64,000 bases of DNA from Trichodesmium sp050015995 (GCF_050015995.1 NZ_JBNHEP010000078.1:7824-71823), one strand, 5' to 3'; positions 28,337 to 39,200 are shown, numbered from the stretch's first letter. Translations and numbers: made by a program. The notes: a model not told the origin generated them from the sequence alone.

Positions 28337-28900
28337 ATGAAACAGGCAATTGAGGAAGGATTTATTCTAGATGTTTTGCAGAATTATACGACCTACAAAA
28401 CCTATTGTCGGTTAGAGAAAAAAATTATAGACGACCCAAAATTTTATATTAAGCAAGCAAAAAAGCGATTAAAAAGATATGTGGAATATCATCCAGAGAG
28501 TATTACTAAAAAGGCAGAAGTGATGATCGATCATTTTGTGTCAAAGATAATTACTCAGGGGAAAATTAATGGAAAAGCTAAAGCGATGGTTGTTATTAAT
28601 AGTATTAAAACTGCAATTTATTATAAATTAGCTTTTGACAAATATTTGAGCAAAATAAATTCTGAGTATCAAAGTCTTGTTGCTTTTTCTAGCAGTAAGA
28701 AAATAGACGGAAAAAAGGAAGATGAGTCTTCCATGAATGGTTTTTCTGGAAATAAGATTTCAGAAGCTTTTAAAGAGGATAAATATATATTTTTAATTGT
28801 GGCAAATAAATATCAAACTGGTTTTGACGAACCGTTGTTACATACGATGTATGTAGACAAACTGCTAAAAAAACAATTAGGGTTTGCTGAAAAAGTATGA
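28337..28900 (+). pseudogene. hsdR: Type I restriction endonuclease subunit, internal fragment (hsdR')
   Basis: 187 residues beginning MKQAIEEGFILDVLQNYTTY, which is the middle of HsdR between the two helicase lobes. It continues through KAKAMVVINSIKTAIYYKLA (motif IV region) and FLIVANKYQTGFDEPLLHTM with YVDKLLKKQ (motif V region). The N-terminal nuclease domain with its PD-(D/E)XK site, the first helicase motifs, and the QTLSRLNR motif VI are all missing. It is therefore a non-functional remnant, lying on the same strand as hsdM' and hsdS' with a minisatellite between. Confidence 0.88.
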
Positions 28901-29421
<521 letters not shown>

Positions 29422-30516
29422 CTACTCCCTTACTCCCTTACTCTTAGAATTAGATAACCACTTAGACTCTATCTCTTTAATCCTGCCATTTTCGTGCATT
29501 TCTAAAAGTTTAATATCAAGATTGTTGAGAAAAAGGCTATCAGGAGAGACGATAAAACCATAAGCTTCACTGGCAAAATAAACTGGAGACAACTTCAAGC
29601 GCTCTTTAGGATGATTATGTAAATAATATTTAAGAGCAGGAACATCAAAAACCACACCATCCACCTTATCTAACTTCAATAAATTAATTGCATCTATCAA
29701 AGTCTGAGTCTGACTAATACGCGCTCCATAAAACTCTGCCCATTTTTCCCCAGTAGAACCTTTAACTATAGCAATTCTAGCATCCTTAATATCTTCAGGA
29801 AAACTAAACTCTACAAATCTTTGATTAGACAAAGAAAGAGTTAAAGTAGTAGCTATGCCAGCAGTCAGAGAAGAAACTGTAACCGTTGTCAAAATCATCC
29901 ATACCCCAGCAATAATACGCCCAGTTTTTGTAATTGGAGTGCGATCGCCATATCCCACTGTGGTTAAAGTTACCACAGCAAACCACATACCATTGCCCAC
30001 TCCATGCCAATAATCTTGAGGAAATTGTTCTGTGTTGCGCCGTCTTTCAGCTAACCACAGAAGATTACCCACTATAAATAATAGAACTATTAACAAACAA
30101 ACTGAAGAAATAAAGGCCAGGCCAAAAAAAGGTCTAATTCTACTCAAGACAGTAGGTCTCTCAGCAGTAATTAACAAACCAATATTGGCGAGAAAGTAGG
30201 GTTGAGTAAAAGCAACTTTTTCTAAGCGATCAGAAGTTATACTTATTGGCCCAATAACAATATCTAGTTCTCTTTTCTTAATACTATCAATACTACTAGC
30301 TAGACTATCTTGTGGAATAAATTCGTATTCTAGTTTTTCGGATAAAGCTAGTTCTTGCCAAATATCAACACTAATACCTTTAAAAGAATTATCCTTAATT
30401 ATAAAAGGAGGCGATCCAGCTACACCAACTCGCAACTTTTCGGCCTGGGCTGGTAAAGGAAGGTAAATTATACAGCTTATAGTAAGAAAAGTCAATAACT
30501 TTAGTCTGTTGAGCAT
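29422..30516 (-). CDS. GluR0-like glutamate-gated potassium channel
   Basis: 364 residues. A signal peptide (1-25) precedes the first half of a bilobed amino-acid-binding domain (about 26-125) with SDRLEKVAFTQPYF, whose Arg97 occupies the ligand-carboxylate position. Next is a membrane segment (129-155), a pore loop with the potassium-channel filter TVGYGD (186-191), and a second membrane segment (200-225). The second half of the binding domain follows (226-355). This order is exactly that of GluR0 from cyanobacteria: periplasmic ligand binding gates a K+-selective pore of two transmembrane helices in the inner membrane. The ligand (glutamate or another amino acid) is inferred from family. 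Start ATG; single gene with no obvious regulation. Confidence 0.9.
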   Translation of the reverse strand: MLNRLKLLTFLTISCIIYLPLPAQAEKLRVGVAGSPPFIIKDNSFKGISVDIWQELALSEKLEYEFIPQDSLASSIDSIKKRELDIVIGPISITSDRLEKVAFTQPYFLANIGLLITAERPTVLSRIRPFFGLAFISSVCLLIVLLFIVGNLLWLAERRRNTEQFPQDYWHGVGNGMWFAVVTLTTVGYGDRTPITKTGRIIAGVWMILTTVTVSSLTAGIATTLTLSLSNQRFVEFSFPEDIKDARIAIVKGSTGEKWAEFYGARISQTQTLIDAINLLKLDKVDGVVFDVPALKYYLHNHPKERLKLSPVYFASEAYGFIVSPDSLFLNNLDIKLLEMHENGRIKEIESKWLSNSKSKGVRE

Positions 30517-30728
30517 TTCTCAGAACTGAGTTGGGGAATCAAAATTTTAATGGTAACAATTTTTTTTGCCCCGAAGTAAGGCATAATAATCAAGTCAAGT
30601 TCCTAGTATCCTATTGATTGATGGGCTGATGGGCTGTTTATTAGTAATTGGCCATATCAAAGCTGACTCTGATAGACTATAAATCTTTGTAAACATACTT
30701 GAGAATTACTATAACATTAAGTAGAGAA

Positions 30729-31415
30729 ATGATAAAAACAGACGATAAAACTATTGTCAGGGAGTATTTTAATTCAACTGGTTTTGACCGATGGCGCAGA
30801 ATTTATGGAGACGGTCAAGTAAACAAGGTACAGTTAGATATTAGGAAAGGACATCAGCAAACAGTTGATACCGTTCTCAGTTGGCTACAAGCAGATAATA
30901 ATTTATCAGGGTTATCAATATGTGATGCTGGTTGTGGGGTTGGTAGTTTGAGTATTCCCTTAGCTAAAGCTGGAGCAGTTATTTATGGTAGTGATATCTC
31001 AGAAAAAATGGTATCCGAGGCATATGAGCGTGCCAAATCTAGTTTAATCAGTATAGATAATGTTAATTTTGTGGCTCAAGACTTAGAAGCTTTAAGTGGT
31101 AAGTATCATACAGTTGTTTGTTTAGATGTTTTGATACATTATCCCCAAGACCAAGTTGCAGCTATGATTAATCATTTAATATCTCTCGCCGAGTCACGGT
31201 TAATTATTAGCTTTGCACCAAAAACTTTAGCTTTAACTATATTGAAAAAAGTAGGAGAGTTATTTCCTGGTCCAAGCAAAACGACCCGTGCTTATCAGCA
31301 TCAGGAAACGGATATTATCAAAATTATTGAAAGTAATGGTTTTTCAATCCAAAGAAAAGCAATGACCAGTACCAGTTTCTATTATTCTCGTTTACTAGAA
31401 GCTGTTCTTCAATAA
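30729..31415 (+). CDS. chlM: Magnesium-protoporphyrin IX methyltransferase (ChlM)
   Basis: 228 residues from the ATG at 30729 (MIKTDDKTIVREYFNSTGF); the frame could extend to a TTG at 30699. The enzyme methylates the propionate of Mg-protoporphyrin IX with SAM in chlorophyll synthesis. The EYFNSTGFDRWRRIYGDG motif is the ChlM signature. A SAM-binding glycine loop (ICDAGCGVGSLSIPLAKAG) follows, then VVCLDVLIHYP and the C-terminal YYSRLLEAV. No other chlorophyll genes are adjacent. Its presence supports a photosynthetic host. Confidence 0.95.
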   Translation: MIKTDDKTIVREYFNSTGFDRWRRIYGDGQVNKVQLDIRKGHQQTVDTVLSWLQADNNLSGLSICDAGCGVGSLSIPLAKAGAVIYGSDISEKMVSEAYERAKSSLISIDNVNFVAQDLEALSGKYHTVVCLDVLIHYPQDQVAAMINHLISLAESRLIISFAPKTLALTILKKVGELFPGPSKTTRAYQHQETDIIKIIESNGFSIQRKAMTSTSFYYSRLLEAVLQ

Positions 31416-31435
31416 TTAATAATTAACAATTAATA

Positions 31436-31741
31436 ATTAATAATTACCTCTTCTTTTCAAGAAGAGGATTGGTTAAAAGGAATTTTTTTCTTCTCTTGGT
31501 CGATTGGATATGGCGTTTAGCGTTCCGCACAACGCGCGTTTTTCATGTCGCGTTTGCTTTAGCATTCCGTAGGAAAGCGAAACGCGGAGCGACTTGAATT
31601 GCGGAGCGGCTATGCTTTCTTCGGGAAACCTCACCATCCCATCCTTACGGAAAGCTCCGCTTTTGATGTTGGCGACAGCCGAAACGACGGCCTTTTTCTC
31701 CTTGACAGGAGAGGCTTTCAACCTTTATTTTTCGGTAAGTA
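31436..31741. repeat. Long intergenic repeat element, copy B
   Basis: Starts AATAATTACCTCTTCTTTTC and ends GAGAGGCTTTCAACCTTTAT then TTTTCGGTAAGT; the core has GC-rich stretches around 31500-31700. It matches the 9247-9545 element in the opposite orientation. A minus-strand frame at 31473-31721 lies within it and is not called a gene. 31742-32224 shows no gene. Confidence 0.7.
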
Positions 31742-32224
31742 ACAAAAATTAGTAAAAAAAAGTTTGGTTTAATTAGAGGCTCGGTAAACCAAAAATATAT
31801 AGCAATTTACCGATAAAATCAGTAAAATTCAGGAAATATAGTAACAAGGATATGAAAACTATGAGTCTAGTAACTTAATAATTTAACTGAAAAAATATTG
31901 AGAAAGTATCAATAATTAAAATAAAAAAATAGGTAAGTATTTAAGTATTAGCAGTCAGCTTTTTCTAGATAATAATGCACTAATAGCATTTTAATTAATT
32001 AGGAAGATTAGCTAATCTGCTTTGAGAGTAACTTGATGATTTTTGCTCAATATTTCAATTATACTTCCTATTTCAAAGATAATAAATAAAGAGCTTAATA
32101 GCTGAGAGCTAAGAGTTGATGGCTAAATGCTTATAAAAATAGTAGTTGTAGAATAGTTTTTATGTTGATAAATTACAACATAAAACTTGAAAGGCAAAAA
32201 CTGAGATAAAAATCAAAAAGACAA

Positions 32225-32333
32225 TATAGCACTACGCATTATTATTAGGCCAGTTATAAATGCTCAAACTTCGTCAGGGATTATTTTTGACTTTCGACTT
32301 TTGACTTTGAACTTGTGCGTAGCGATATAGGTC
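32225..32333. repeat. Inverted-repeat-bounded element, CTACGCA family, copy 2
   Basis: Left TATAGCACTACGCA (32225-32238), right TGCGTAGCGATATAG (about 32316-32330); imperfect inverted termini. The core contains TTTTGACTTTCGACTTTTGA-type heptamers, as in the copy at 23392-23498. Confidence 0.6.
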
Positions 32334-32375
32334 ATAGCTGAAAGTCTAATTACTATATTAAAGAGTGAAAAAATA

Positions 32376-32756
32376 ATGACTAAGATTTTTTTAGTAATAG
32401 CATCTATGCTGGGAGGTTTATCTGTAGTAGCTGGTTCTTTCGCATCCCATGCTTTGAAAGAAAAGCTAAGTCAATACTCCCTAGATATTTTTCAGACAGG
32501 CGCTCGTCTACAAATGTATCATTCCTTAGCATTATTAATGGTAGCCTTTTTATTAACAATAGAAGAGCTACCCAAATCTTTAATGGTTATTGCTGGATAT
32601 GCCTTTATTGCCGGAATAGCAATTTTTTCTGGTAGTTTATATGCTCTGAGTCTAACCGGGATAAAATGGTTAGGAGCCATTACACCCATAGGCGGAGTAG
32701 CATTTATAGTAGGATGGAGTTGTATGGCGATCGCTGGTTGGAACTTAAAATTATAA
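32376..32756 (+). CDS. DUF423 small membrane protein
   Basis: 126 residues with four membrane segments. The start MTKIFLVIASMLGGLSVVAG, the FASHALKEKLS block and FQTGARLQMYHSLALL are characteristic of DUF423 (YgdD-like) proteins, which are inner-membrane proteins of unknown function. GSLYALSLTG and APITPIGGVAFI-like segments (GAITPIGGVAFIVGW) complete it. ATG start with AAAGAGTGAAA upstream. It is followed 155 bases later by the kinase, with no sign of a shared operon. Confidence 0.9.
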   Translation: MTKIFLVIASMLGGLSVVAGSFASHALKEKLSQYSLDIFQTGARLQMYHSLALLMVAFLLTIEELPKSLMVIAGYAFIAGIAIFSGSLYALSLTGIKWLGAITPIGGVAFIVGWSCMAIAGWNLKL

Positions 32757-32911
32757 AAAATAGATTGTTTTGACTATCTCTATAAAAATACTTATATTAA
32801 ACTCAAAAAATCCGCAAAAATGAATAATATTGTAGTAAGAGTGTGAAATTAAACCACTTCAAGCTATAGTGTAATAAAGCAAAGCTATACAAATCTGGGT
32901 ATCTGGCTTCT

Positions 32912-35002
32912 GTGAGTTACTGCCTTAATCCCAATTGCCCCAACCCCTCCGATCCATTAAATGCTGGTAGACGTACCTGTTGCCAATGTGGCTCTGAATT
33001 GCTCCTGCAAAATCGGTATCGTATTATCCAACCTCTTGGGGGAGGAGGTTTTGGCAAAACTTATCTTGTAGAAGATCAAGGGGTAAAAAAAGTTCTCAAA
33101 GTATTACTGAAAAGTCATCCGAAAGCTATCTCTCTGTTTCAACAGGAAGCACAGGTACTTATCAGTTTACGAAATCCTGGGATTCCTAAAATAGAAGACG
33201 ATGGTTATTTTACATTCTTCCCAGCAGACAGTGAAGATCCTCTACACTGTCTGGTAATGGAGTTTATCGACGGCTCCAATTTGATGGATTGGATGAAGAG
33301 TCGTCGCCATAGGCCAATAAATCAAACTCAAGCAGTGGATTGGCTAACACAATTATCGGAAATATTGGACAAAGTTCATCAGCAAAATTATTTCCATAGA
33401 GATATTAAGCCCCACAATATTATGCGGAGGAAAAATGGCCAATTGGTGTTGATAGACTTTGGCACTGTGAGAGAGGTATCTGATACCTACTTGGTGAAAG
33501 TAGGTCAAGGCCAAAATGTTACAGGCATTGTCTCACCCGGATATACTGCTCCAGAGCAAACTAATGGTAAAGCTGTACCTCAATCAGATTTTTTTGCTTT
33601 AGGACGTACTTTTGTATACTTATTAACAGGTAAACCCCCAACAGCTTTTCCAGAAAATCCACGCTCTGGAAAACTCCAATGGCATAAATATGCTCCTCAA
33701 ATATCAACAAAATTTAAAGAAGTCATAGATTATTTAATGGCACCTTTTCCCGGAAATAGACCTCAAAATCCAACGATGATTTTGCAGTGTCTGGCAGACA
33801 TAGAAACAGAAAATAGTCCAGGAAATGATTCTAGAATTTCTTATCCTGCTCAACAAGGTCGTTCAAGTAGGGAAAATACAAAACTACCAACAGAAAAAAC
33901 TCAAACTAGGCATAAAGTTAAGACAAAACTAAAAACAAAAACAAGTACAAAAATATCTAGTAATAAGTCAAAAATTAAGTCAAGAATTAAGTTTATAAAT
34001 AACCTAATAGTAGGGTTGACAATGTTGCTATTAGCAGTGGCAACTTCTCAGTTTTATGGCTTTTGGCGCTACGGAATATTTCCTAGTCATCCAGTTTTTT
34101 TGTTGCGAGGTTTAAACAGTAGTCGATTTTTAGAAAAAACCTTAAATGGTTATCTAGGGGAAGTAAATGCGCTCGCTCTGACACCAGATGGTCAAACTTT
34201 AGCTAGTGGTAGCTTAAGTACCATAAAAATTTGGAACCTCAGGACTGGGGAACTAAGAAATAATATTGAAAATGCTCATGCAGATCGAGTAACTACTCTG
34301 GCAATAAGTCCTAATGGTGAAATATTGGTAAGTGGCAGTGCAGATCAAACAATCAAAATATGGGATCTTACAACTGGTAAACTATCAAAAGATATTCCAG
34401 GTCATGATGGTCAAGTAAATGCAGTTGCCATTAGTCCTGATGGACAGACATTAGCAAGTGTTGGGAGCGATCGACTAATGAAGTTGTGGAACCTCACAAC
34501 AGGTAGTCGAATACTTACTCGCATACCAGATAAGGAATATGGAGTAAATGCTCTAGCTTTTAGCCGGGATGGGACGATTTTAGTTAGCGGAAGTGAAGAT
34601 GGTACTATTAGACTGTGGAATCTGAGTACAGGTATTCGCAGACAAACTTTAGAAGGACATACCAAGGCAGTTAATGCTATCGCCATCAGTCCAAATAATC
34701 AAACTTTAGCTAGTGGGAGTGACGATGGAACCATTAGAGTCTGGGATTTATATACAGGAGAAGAGGAAAGTATAATTACACCAAGTACAAGTGCAGTTAA
34801 AGCTGTGGTTTTCAGTACTGACAGCCAAACAATAGTTAGTGGTAGTAACAATATTACTATTTGGAATACAATTACTGAAGAAAAATTAGAGACATTTTTT
34901 GGTCATGCGGAACAAATAAGTTGTCTTGCTATTACTCCCGATGGGAAAACCTTAGTGAGTGGCAGTGTAGATCAAACTATCAAAGTTTGGCGAATGCCTT
35001 GA
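32912..35002 (+). CDS. Serine/threonine protein kinase with C-terminal WD40 propeller
   Basis: 696 residues, starting at GTG 32912. Residues 1-30 have four cysteines in a zinc-ribbon-like pattern (CLNPNC ... CCQC). A protein kinase domain follows (about 36-300) with glycine loop LGGGGFGKTYLV, VLKVL (Lys), catalytic loop HRDIKPHNIM, DFGT and APEQ. A basic linker leads to one membrane segment (about 361-380). The C-terminal 290 residues hold seven WD40 repeats (xSGSxDxTIxxW), enough for one complete propeller. Kinase side is cytoplasmic; the propeller is probably outside the membrane. Such kinase-WD40 proteins are common in filamentous cyanobacteria; targets are unknown. Confidence 0.93.
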   Translation: MSYCLNPNCPNPSDPLNAGRRTCCQCGSELLLQNRYRIIQPLGGGGFGKTYLVEDQGVKKVLKVLLKSHPKAISLFQQEAQVLISLRNPGIPKIEDDGYFTFFPADSEDPLHCLVMEFIDGSNLMDWMKSRRHRPINQTQAVDWLTQLSEILDKVHQQNYFHRDIKPHNIMRRKNGQLVLIDFGTVREVSDTYLVKVGQGQNVTGIVSPGYTAPEQTNGKAVPQSDFFALGRTFVYLLTGKPPTAFPENPRSGKLQWHKYAPQISTKFKEVIDYLMAPFPGNRPQNPTMILQCLADIETENSPGNDSRISYPAQQGRSSRENTKLPTEKTQTRHKVKTKLKTKTSTKISSNKSKIKSRIKFINNLIVGLTMLLLAVATSQFYGFWRYGIFPSHPVFLLRGLNSSRFLEKTLNGYLGEVNALALTPDGQTLASGSLSTIKIWNLRTGELRNNIENAHADRVTTLAISPNGEILVSGSADQTIKIWDLTTGKLSKDIPGHDGQVNAVAISPDGQTLASVGSDRLMKLWNLTTGSRILTRIPDKEYGVNALAFSRDGTILVSGSEDGTIRLWNLSTGIRRQTLEGHTKAVNAIAISPNNQTLASGSDDGTIRVWDLYTGEEESIITPSTSAVKAVVFSTDSQTIVSGSNNITIWNTITEEKLETFFGHAEQISCLAITPDGKTLVSGSVDQTIKVWRMP

Positions 35003-35395
35003 ATCAGTTATCAGTTATCAGTTATCAGTTATCAGTTAGCAGTATCTCGTGCCATAAGGAGACAAGAAAATACTGAATTTTCTTTTCTTGGTCGATTGGA
35101 TATGGCGTTCCCTTCGAGACCGGAGGGAAGGGAAACCCGAAGAATGCAGAGTCGCTGCGCACATAAAACTTGACAAAAGAGAAAAAGTGCCAGCTTTTTG
35201 ATCCCTTAGAGCGCTTTTCAGATTGATGACCTCACGTCACAACCAAAACCTTGTAGGGACGTTCCATGGAAAGTCCCTACTGTGGTCTACCTATATGAAA
35301 ACTTTTGTAAGCTCACACCTAAATAACAAAAAAGTAGGGAAAGAATAAATTATGTCTTTACCCTACTTTTATTTGCAGTTAATTAACCTACTTTT
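35003..35395. other. Intergenic repeats after the kinase
   Basis: Four TTATCAG heptamers touch the stop codon (35006-35036). A fragment related to the long intergenic repeat (TTCTTTTCTTGGTCGATTGG, 35080-35100) and a 28-bp palindrome (35253-35280, arms GTAGGGACGTTCCA) follow. No gene. Confidence 0.6.
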
Positions 35396-37150
35396 CTAGA
35401 ACCTAAATTGAGTTCTAACACTACCTACCCAGAGAGTCTCATTATCCTCATCGTGATTAGGATTAGTAATCACAAACAAAGCAGGAGTAATCGCGATAAA
35501 ATCATTCACTGCATAGCGATAGAATACCTCAATATGCACCGAAGTATCCGGGTCTTTCAACTCATCATCATCACCACCATCAGTAATAATTGGTGGTACA
35601 CCAACAAGAATTCCCCCTAAACTACCATCCTTGAACAAGTCAGGAAACGCTATGGTCAACGCGCCATTTATAATCGTAATATCATCATCATCATTGTTAT
35701 TTTCTTCTGGTCGTGCCCAAGTCGCACCAAACCAACCACCAATTTGGATATGCTCGTTGAGCTTCCATTGAGCTTCAAAACCTAGTTGATCTGCAGTCGT
35801 GGGAACACCATCAAAAGGATCTCTTGCTGTAAAACTACCCGTACTTCCAGTTAAATTAACATCATCCTTGATAAAGTAGTTGCGCACATAACCAACACTA
35901 AAAGCCAAACTTTCGTTTGGCTCAACCAGGACCTGACCAAAACCACTAAATGAACCATTAAATAAACCTCTACCTTCCCTAGGATCTTCCGATTCTGGTG
36001 CTGCATAACCTGCTGTCACTAGGAATTTATCGTTAATGGCGTATTGAAGACTTATTCCTGTATCCGCAGGTCCGCGGTAAAAGGTTGGATTGTATCTTCC
36101 AAAGCGCGAAACAGAACCCGAACCACTACTCTGAAATGGATTCAGTACAGGCATAAAGTCATCAAGGTCTATAGAATTAAGACCCACCATCACCATACCT
36201 TTTTCGTTTAGCACTGGAAATTCATAGACCAAATTATCTAGAACCACTGTATCATCTGGATTGCTTTGATCGGTACCCAATCTGGTCATTAGGGTATTAG
36301 TTAGATCCCGACCACTCCAGTTAGGAACATCTCTTGCTTGTAAACGAGTTCTGAGGCGGTCTTTACCCGTAAAGCTAGTATCAAAGTTTAAACGAACCCG
36401 ATAACCTAATGCAGTTTCGGTTCTATCGTTTTCGCTTCTTGGTGTCCCACGAGCTCCTGCTCGTTCTCCAAAGGTATCAGTCAGCCAAAATAGAATTTCA
36501 CCATTCAGCTTAGTAGTTGTAGAGAATTGATTAGCTTCAAGTTCTGCTGTTCTGGCTTCGAGAGCATCAACACGACCACGCAACTCTGCTAATTCTACAG
36601 CAAACTCTTCTTGAAGTCGTTGCAGAACCGCCAAATCATCACGAGTTACTAAATCTGCAGTTGCAGCAGCAATTAACTCTGTAATTCTATCTAAACAAGC
36701 ATTTAAACCAGCTGCAAACTCATAACGGGTCATTGCCCGATTACCTTTGTAAGTACCGTCTGGATAACCTACAATACAACCATAACGTTCTACCAGAGAT
36801 TGCAGAGCTTGGAAAGCCCAATCAGTAGGTTGTACATCTGACAACTGAGACACAGAAGTCACTTGTCCCATCGGGTCAGCTTGTTCTAATTCAGTTCCTG
36901 GAATTTCTAGGGAGGGGTCTTTCAGTTTTTGTAACCGACTATCTCCTGGTAATTCCGGTTCTGAAGCAGTATCATTTTGTGGCTCTACAGGTAACTGAGT
37001 ATTTGTATTTGTATTTGTATTGATATTTTGAGCATTAGCTAGTTGTTCTACAGAAACCTGATTAGCTAAAGCCGAATTAGCTATTAATAAGGCAGCTATA
37101 CTGAACGCACCAGGAGTTTGCTTGAGAACGTTCAGGATTATTTTGGTCAT
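35396..37150 (-). CDS. Iron-uptake-type porin with SLH domain, paralogue A
   Basis: 584 residues. A signal peptide (cleavage near ALA-NQ, residue 29-30) is followed by a low-complexity linker (asparagine/threonine, then acidic). Then comes one S-layer-homology domain (about 100-165: VTSVSQLSDVQPTDWAFQAL, CIVGYPDGTYKGNRAMTR). A coiled coil (about 175-215) leads into a beta-barrel of OprB-like strands ending in TQFRF. The SLH plus coiled coil binds the cell wall. This architecture fits cyanobacterial 'iron uptake porin' (SomA/B-like) proteins of the outer membrane. GAGGAG before the ATG is a good ribosome binding site. Paralogue B lies 2.05 kb upstream on the same strand. Confidence 0.9.
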   Translation of the reverse strand: MTKIILNVLKQTPGAFSIAALLIANSALANQVSVEQLANAQNINTNTNTNTQLPVEPQNDTASEPELPGDSRLQKLKDPSLEIPGTELEQADPMGQVTSVSQLSDVQPTDWAFQALQSLVERYGCIVGYPDGTYKGNRAMTRYEFAAGLNACLDRITELIAAATADLVTRDDLAVLQRLQEEFAVELAELRGRVDALEARTAELEANQFSTTTKLNGEILFWLTDTFGERAGARGTPRSENDRTETALGYRVRLNFDTSFTGKDRLRTRLQARDVPNWSGRDLTNTLMTRLGTDQSNPDDTVVLDNLVYEFPVLNEKGMVMVGLNSIDLDDFMPVLNPFQSSGSGSVSRFGRYNPTFYRGPADTGISLQYAINDKFLVTAGYAAPESEDPREGRGLFNGSFSGFGQVLVEPNESLAFSVGYVRNYFIKDDVNLTGSTGSFTARDPFDGVPTTADQLGFEAQWKLNEHIQIGGWFGATWARPEENNNDDDDITIINGALTIAFPDLFKDGSLGGILVGVPPIITDGGDDDELKDPDTSVHIEVFYRYAVNDFIAITPALFVITNPNHDEDNETLWVGSVRTQFRF

Positions 37151-38002
37151 ATCGATACTCTCCTCACACCTTTTAATTAAACTAGGAAACTATTTTGCCC
37201 TTTATCAACAACCCTACTGCTTAGAGTAGATTGAACTGTTGATTGTTCCAATTGATTTTTTTAACAGAATTTTAGTGCTATTAGCTAAGTTTAACTTTGA
37301 AATAGCTATTTACAATTACATCCATTTATTTAAAGGATGAATTTCCTTGATTCTCTAAGAAATATAGTATGACATAAGCACATAGAATTCATGCTCCATA
37401 CATAAAAATAGTCCTAGTATTTTTGCACGAAGCCTATCAAGCACAAAAAAAATACATTAAGCATAGTCTTTGAGTTTAACAATAATTAAATCAGGACATA
37501 TAAATCTAAAATCCATCACAAATAGCTCCAAACTCTTGGTTAGATAATTAGATATACTAGAATATATTTTTTTACCTGACACGTTAGCATCTCTTGCACC
37601 ATAGTGCAACTATCTTGATATATTAAAATTTTTGATACAATTTTAGAGAATAATAAAAAAATTACGAGTCTCAAACCTTGCCTTTTAGAGCCTAAGTATA
37701 GTCCTAGGTGAAAGTCAAAAGCCACTCAAATAAAAATTCCAACTAATCGAGGAGTGAGTTTTTCTTGTAGAAACTCTCCGATAACAGGATTTAGCCATCT
37801 CAAAGAACTAAATTCGTAGTGCCATACTAAGTAAGTAGGCTAGTATTAAAATTTATCCTTATGACAAGGTATAGGTAGAAGACAGGAGAGAAGCAGAAAA
37901 ACTAAATCTAAATTCTGAGGATTTCAAAAAATATAATCAATCCCTACCTAATATATAACTGCTCAACTAAACTTACTCAAACTTACTCAAAAATCTGAAA
38001 GG
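37151..38002. other. Long intergenic region, probable promoter of paralogue A
   Basis: AT-rich; I see no Fur-type box and no gene. A minus-strand frame at 37540-37725 is not supported. It leads into the TnpB remnant. Confidence 0.4.
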
Positions 38003-38594
38003 TTAGTTGAATGCAAGTGGATCGACCACCACAGGGTTAAACCGCAAATCCTTTATTGCTTGGTTAAAGAGATCAGGTATTACTTTTTTAATAATGTTAA
38101 ATAACCCATTCTATTCATCAGTATTTAATAATTGATTTTTCCTTGTTTTATACAACCATTTTGTTACTCTTTTTTGACTAAATTTCGGCTTTTTTTAATC
38201 TCCATATTTTGGTAGATCATCCCCATTTAAAAAGCTGGATTGAGATGTATAAGATGCTTCTGTAATTATTACTTTTATTCCTCTTAGTTTTGCTCTATAC
38301 TTTAACATCTCTATTAACCTATTACGAGGGATATTCACAAATTTTTCATTGTTCTTTTTACCTAATTTTATCTCTTGTTTCCAAGTCTGATTATACCCTA
38401 TAATTAATATACATATTTTATGGTTAACACACCAATATATTAATCTTTTCCTGGCTATATGGAGATAATTTTCTACTCGAAAGTTTCGTTTGTGATTTAG
38501 TTTGTGAGTTAAATTTTTTAAGGGATGAAAATTACTTTTATTTTGGTTAGTTTTTAATTGAGATTGTAAACAAGAGCGCTGTTTATTATAAAAT
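38003..38594 (-). pseudogene. IS200/IS605 OrfB (TnpB) C-terminal remnant
   Basis: The complement from about 38594 to a TAA at 38003-38005 reads LTHKLNHKRNFRVENYLHIA, IIGYNQTWKQEIKLGKKNNE, FVNIPRNRLIEMLKYRAKLR, GIKVIITEASYTSQSSFLNG. It ends near DLRFNPVVVDPLAFN. These are the RuvC-like core and C-terminus of TnpB-type proteins of the IS200/IS605 group. Stop codons follow DDLPKYGD and NTDE, and the N-terminal half is missing, so it is dead. This variant has S-Y-T-S-Q-S-S-F where typical TnpB has a zinc-finger cysteine. It sits between the two porin paralogues. Confidence 0.85.
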
Positions 38595-38853
38595 CATATT
38601 AATGAATTGCTTTTAATGGTCTGCTTTCATTAAAAAAGGTGCATTTCTTATTTGATTTGTAGTTACAGCTATTAAATTATTTACCACTAAATTCACTCTT
38701 GCTACTTGTTAATTTTTTGTGGTTTACTCCAATTTTTCAGAGGCTATTTCTATCTACATAGACTGTTTCATCTTAAATTTTGCAAGAGATGTAGGTTGGA
38801 TTGAGGGACGTAGCAAGATCCCGTAAGGGTAACCCAACAACAATCTTTCTCCC

Positions 38854-38881
38854 GTAGGGACGTTGCATGCAACGTCTCTAC
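38854..38881. repeat. 28-bp GTAG...CTAC palindrome (GTAGGGACG type)
   Basis: Arms GTAGGGACGTTGCA and TGCAACGTCTCTAC with one mismatch, embedded between 'aacccaac' and heptamer-like DNA. Same 28-bp length as the copies at 35253, 42327 and 23552. The rest of 38595-39200 shows no gene. Confidence 0.8.
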
Positions 38882-39200
38882 CCTACTCCCTAATACACTG
38901 TTTTAGTTGAAACAGTCCACTACAAGGGCGAGGCATTTACCCCAATTTTTCGGTAAATTACTCAACCTAAGTCTAACAATCAACAGACTATGTTGATATT
39001 TACTCGCTCAACCATATCTTAGAATTACTCCACAGAGTTGAAAAGCCAACCTGGCAGCCATATCTTTACCAAAGGGATTAATTGACATTTATACCGACGA
39101 TCCTGTTCAGCAGACTACGGGTATAAATGCCAACGCTTTGAGAATCAAGAAATTGTTGATGGCTAAATGTTATTTAATTTTCTGCCCTCAAGCCAAAAAT

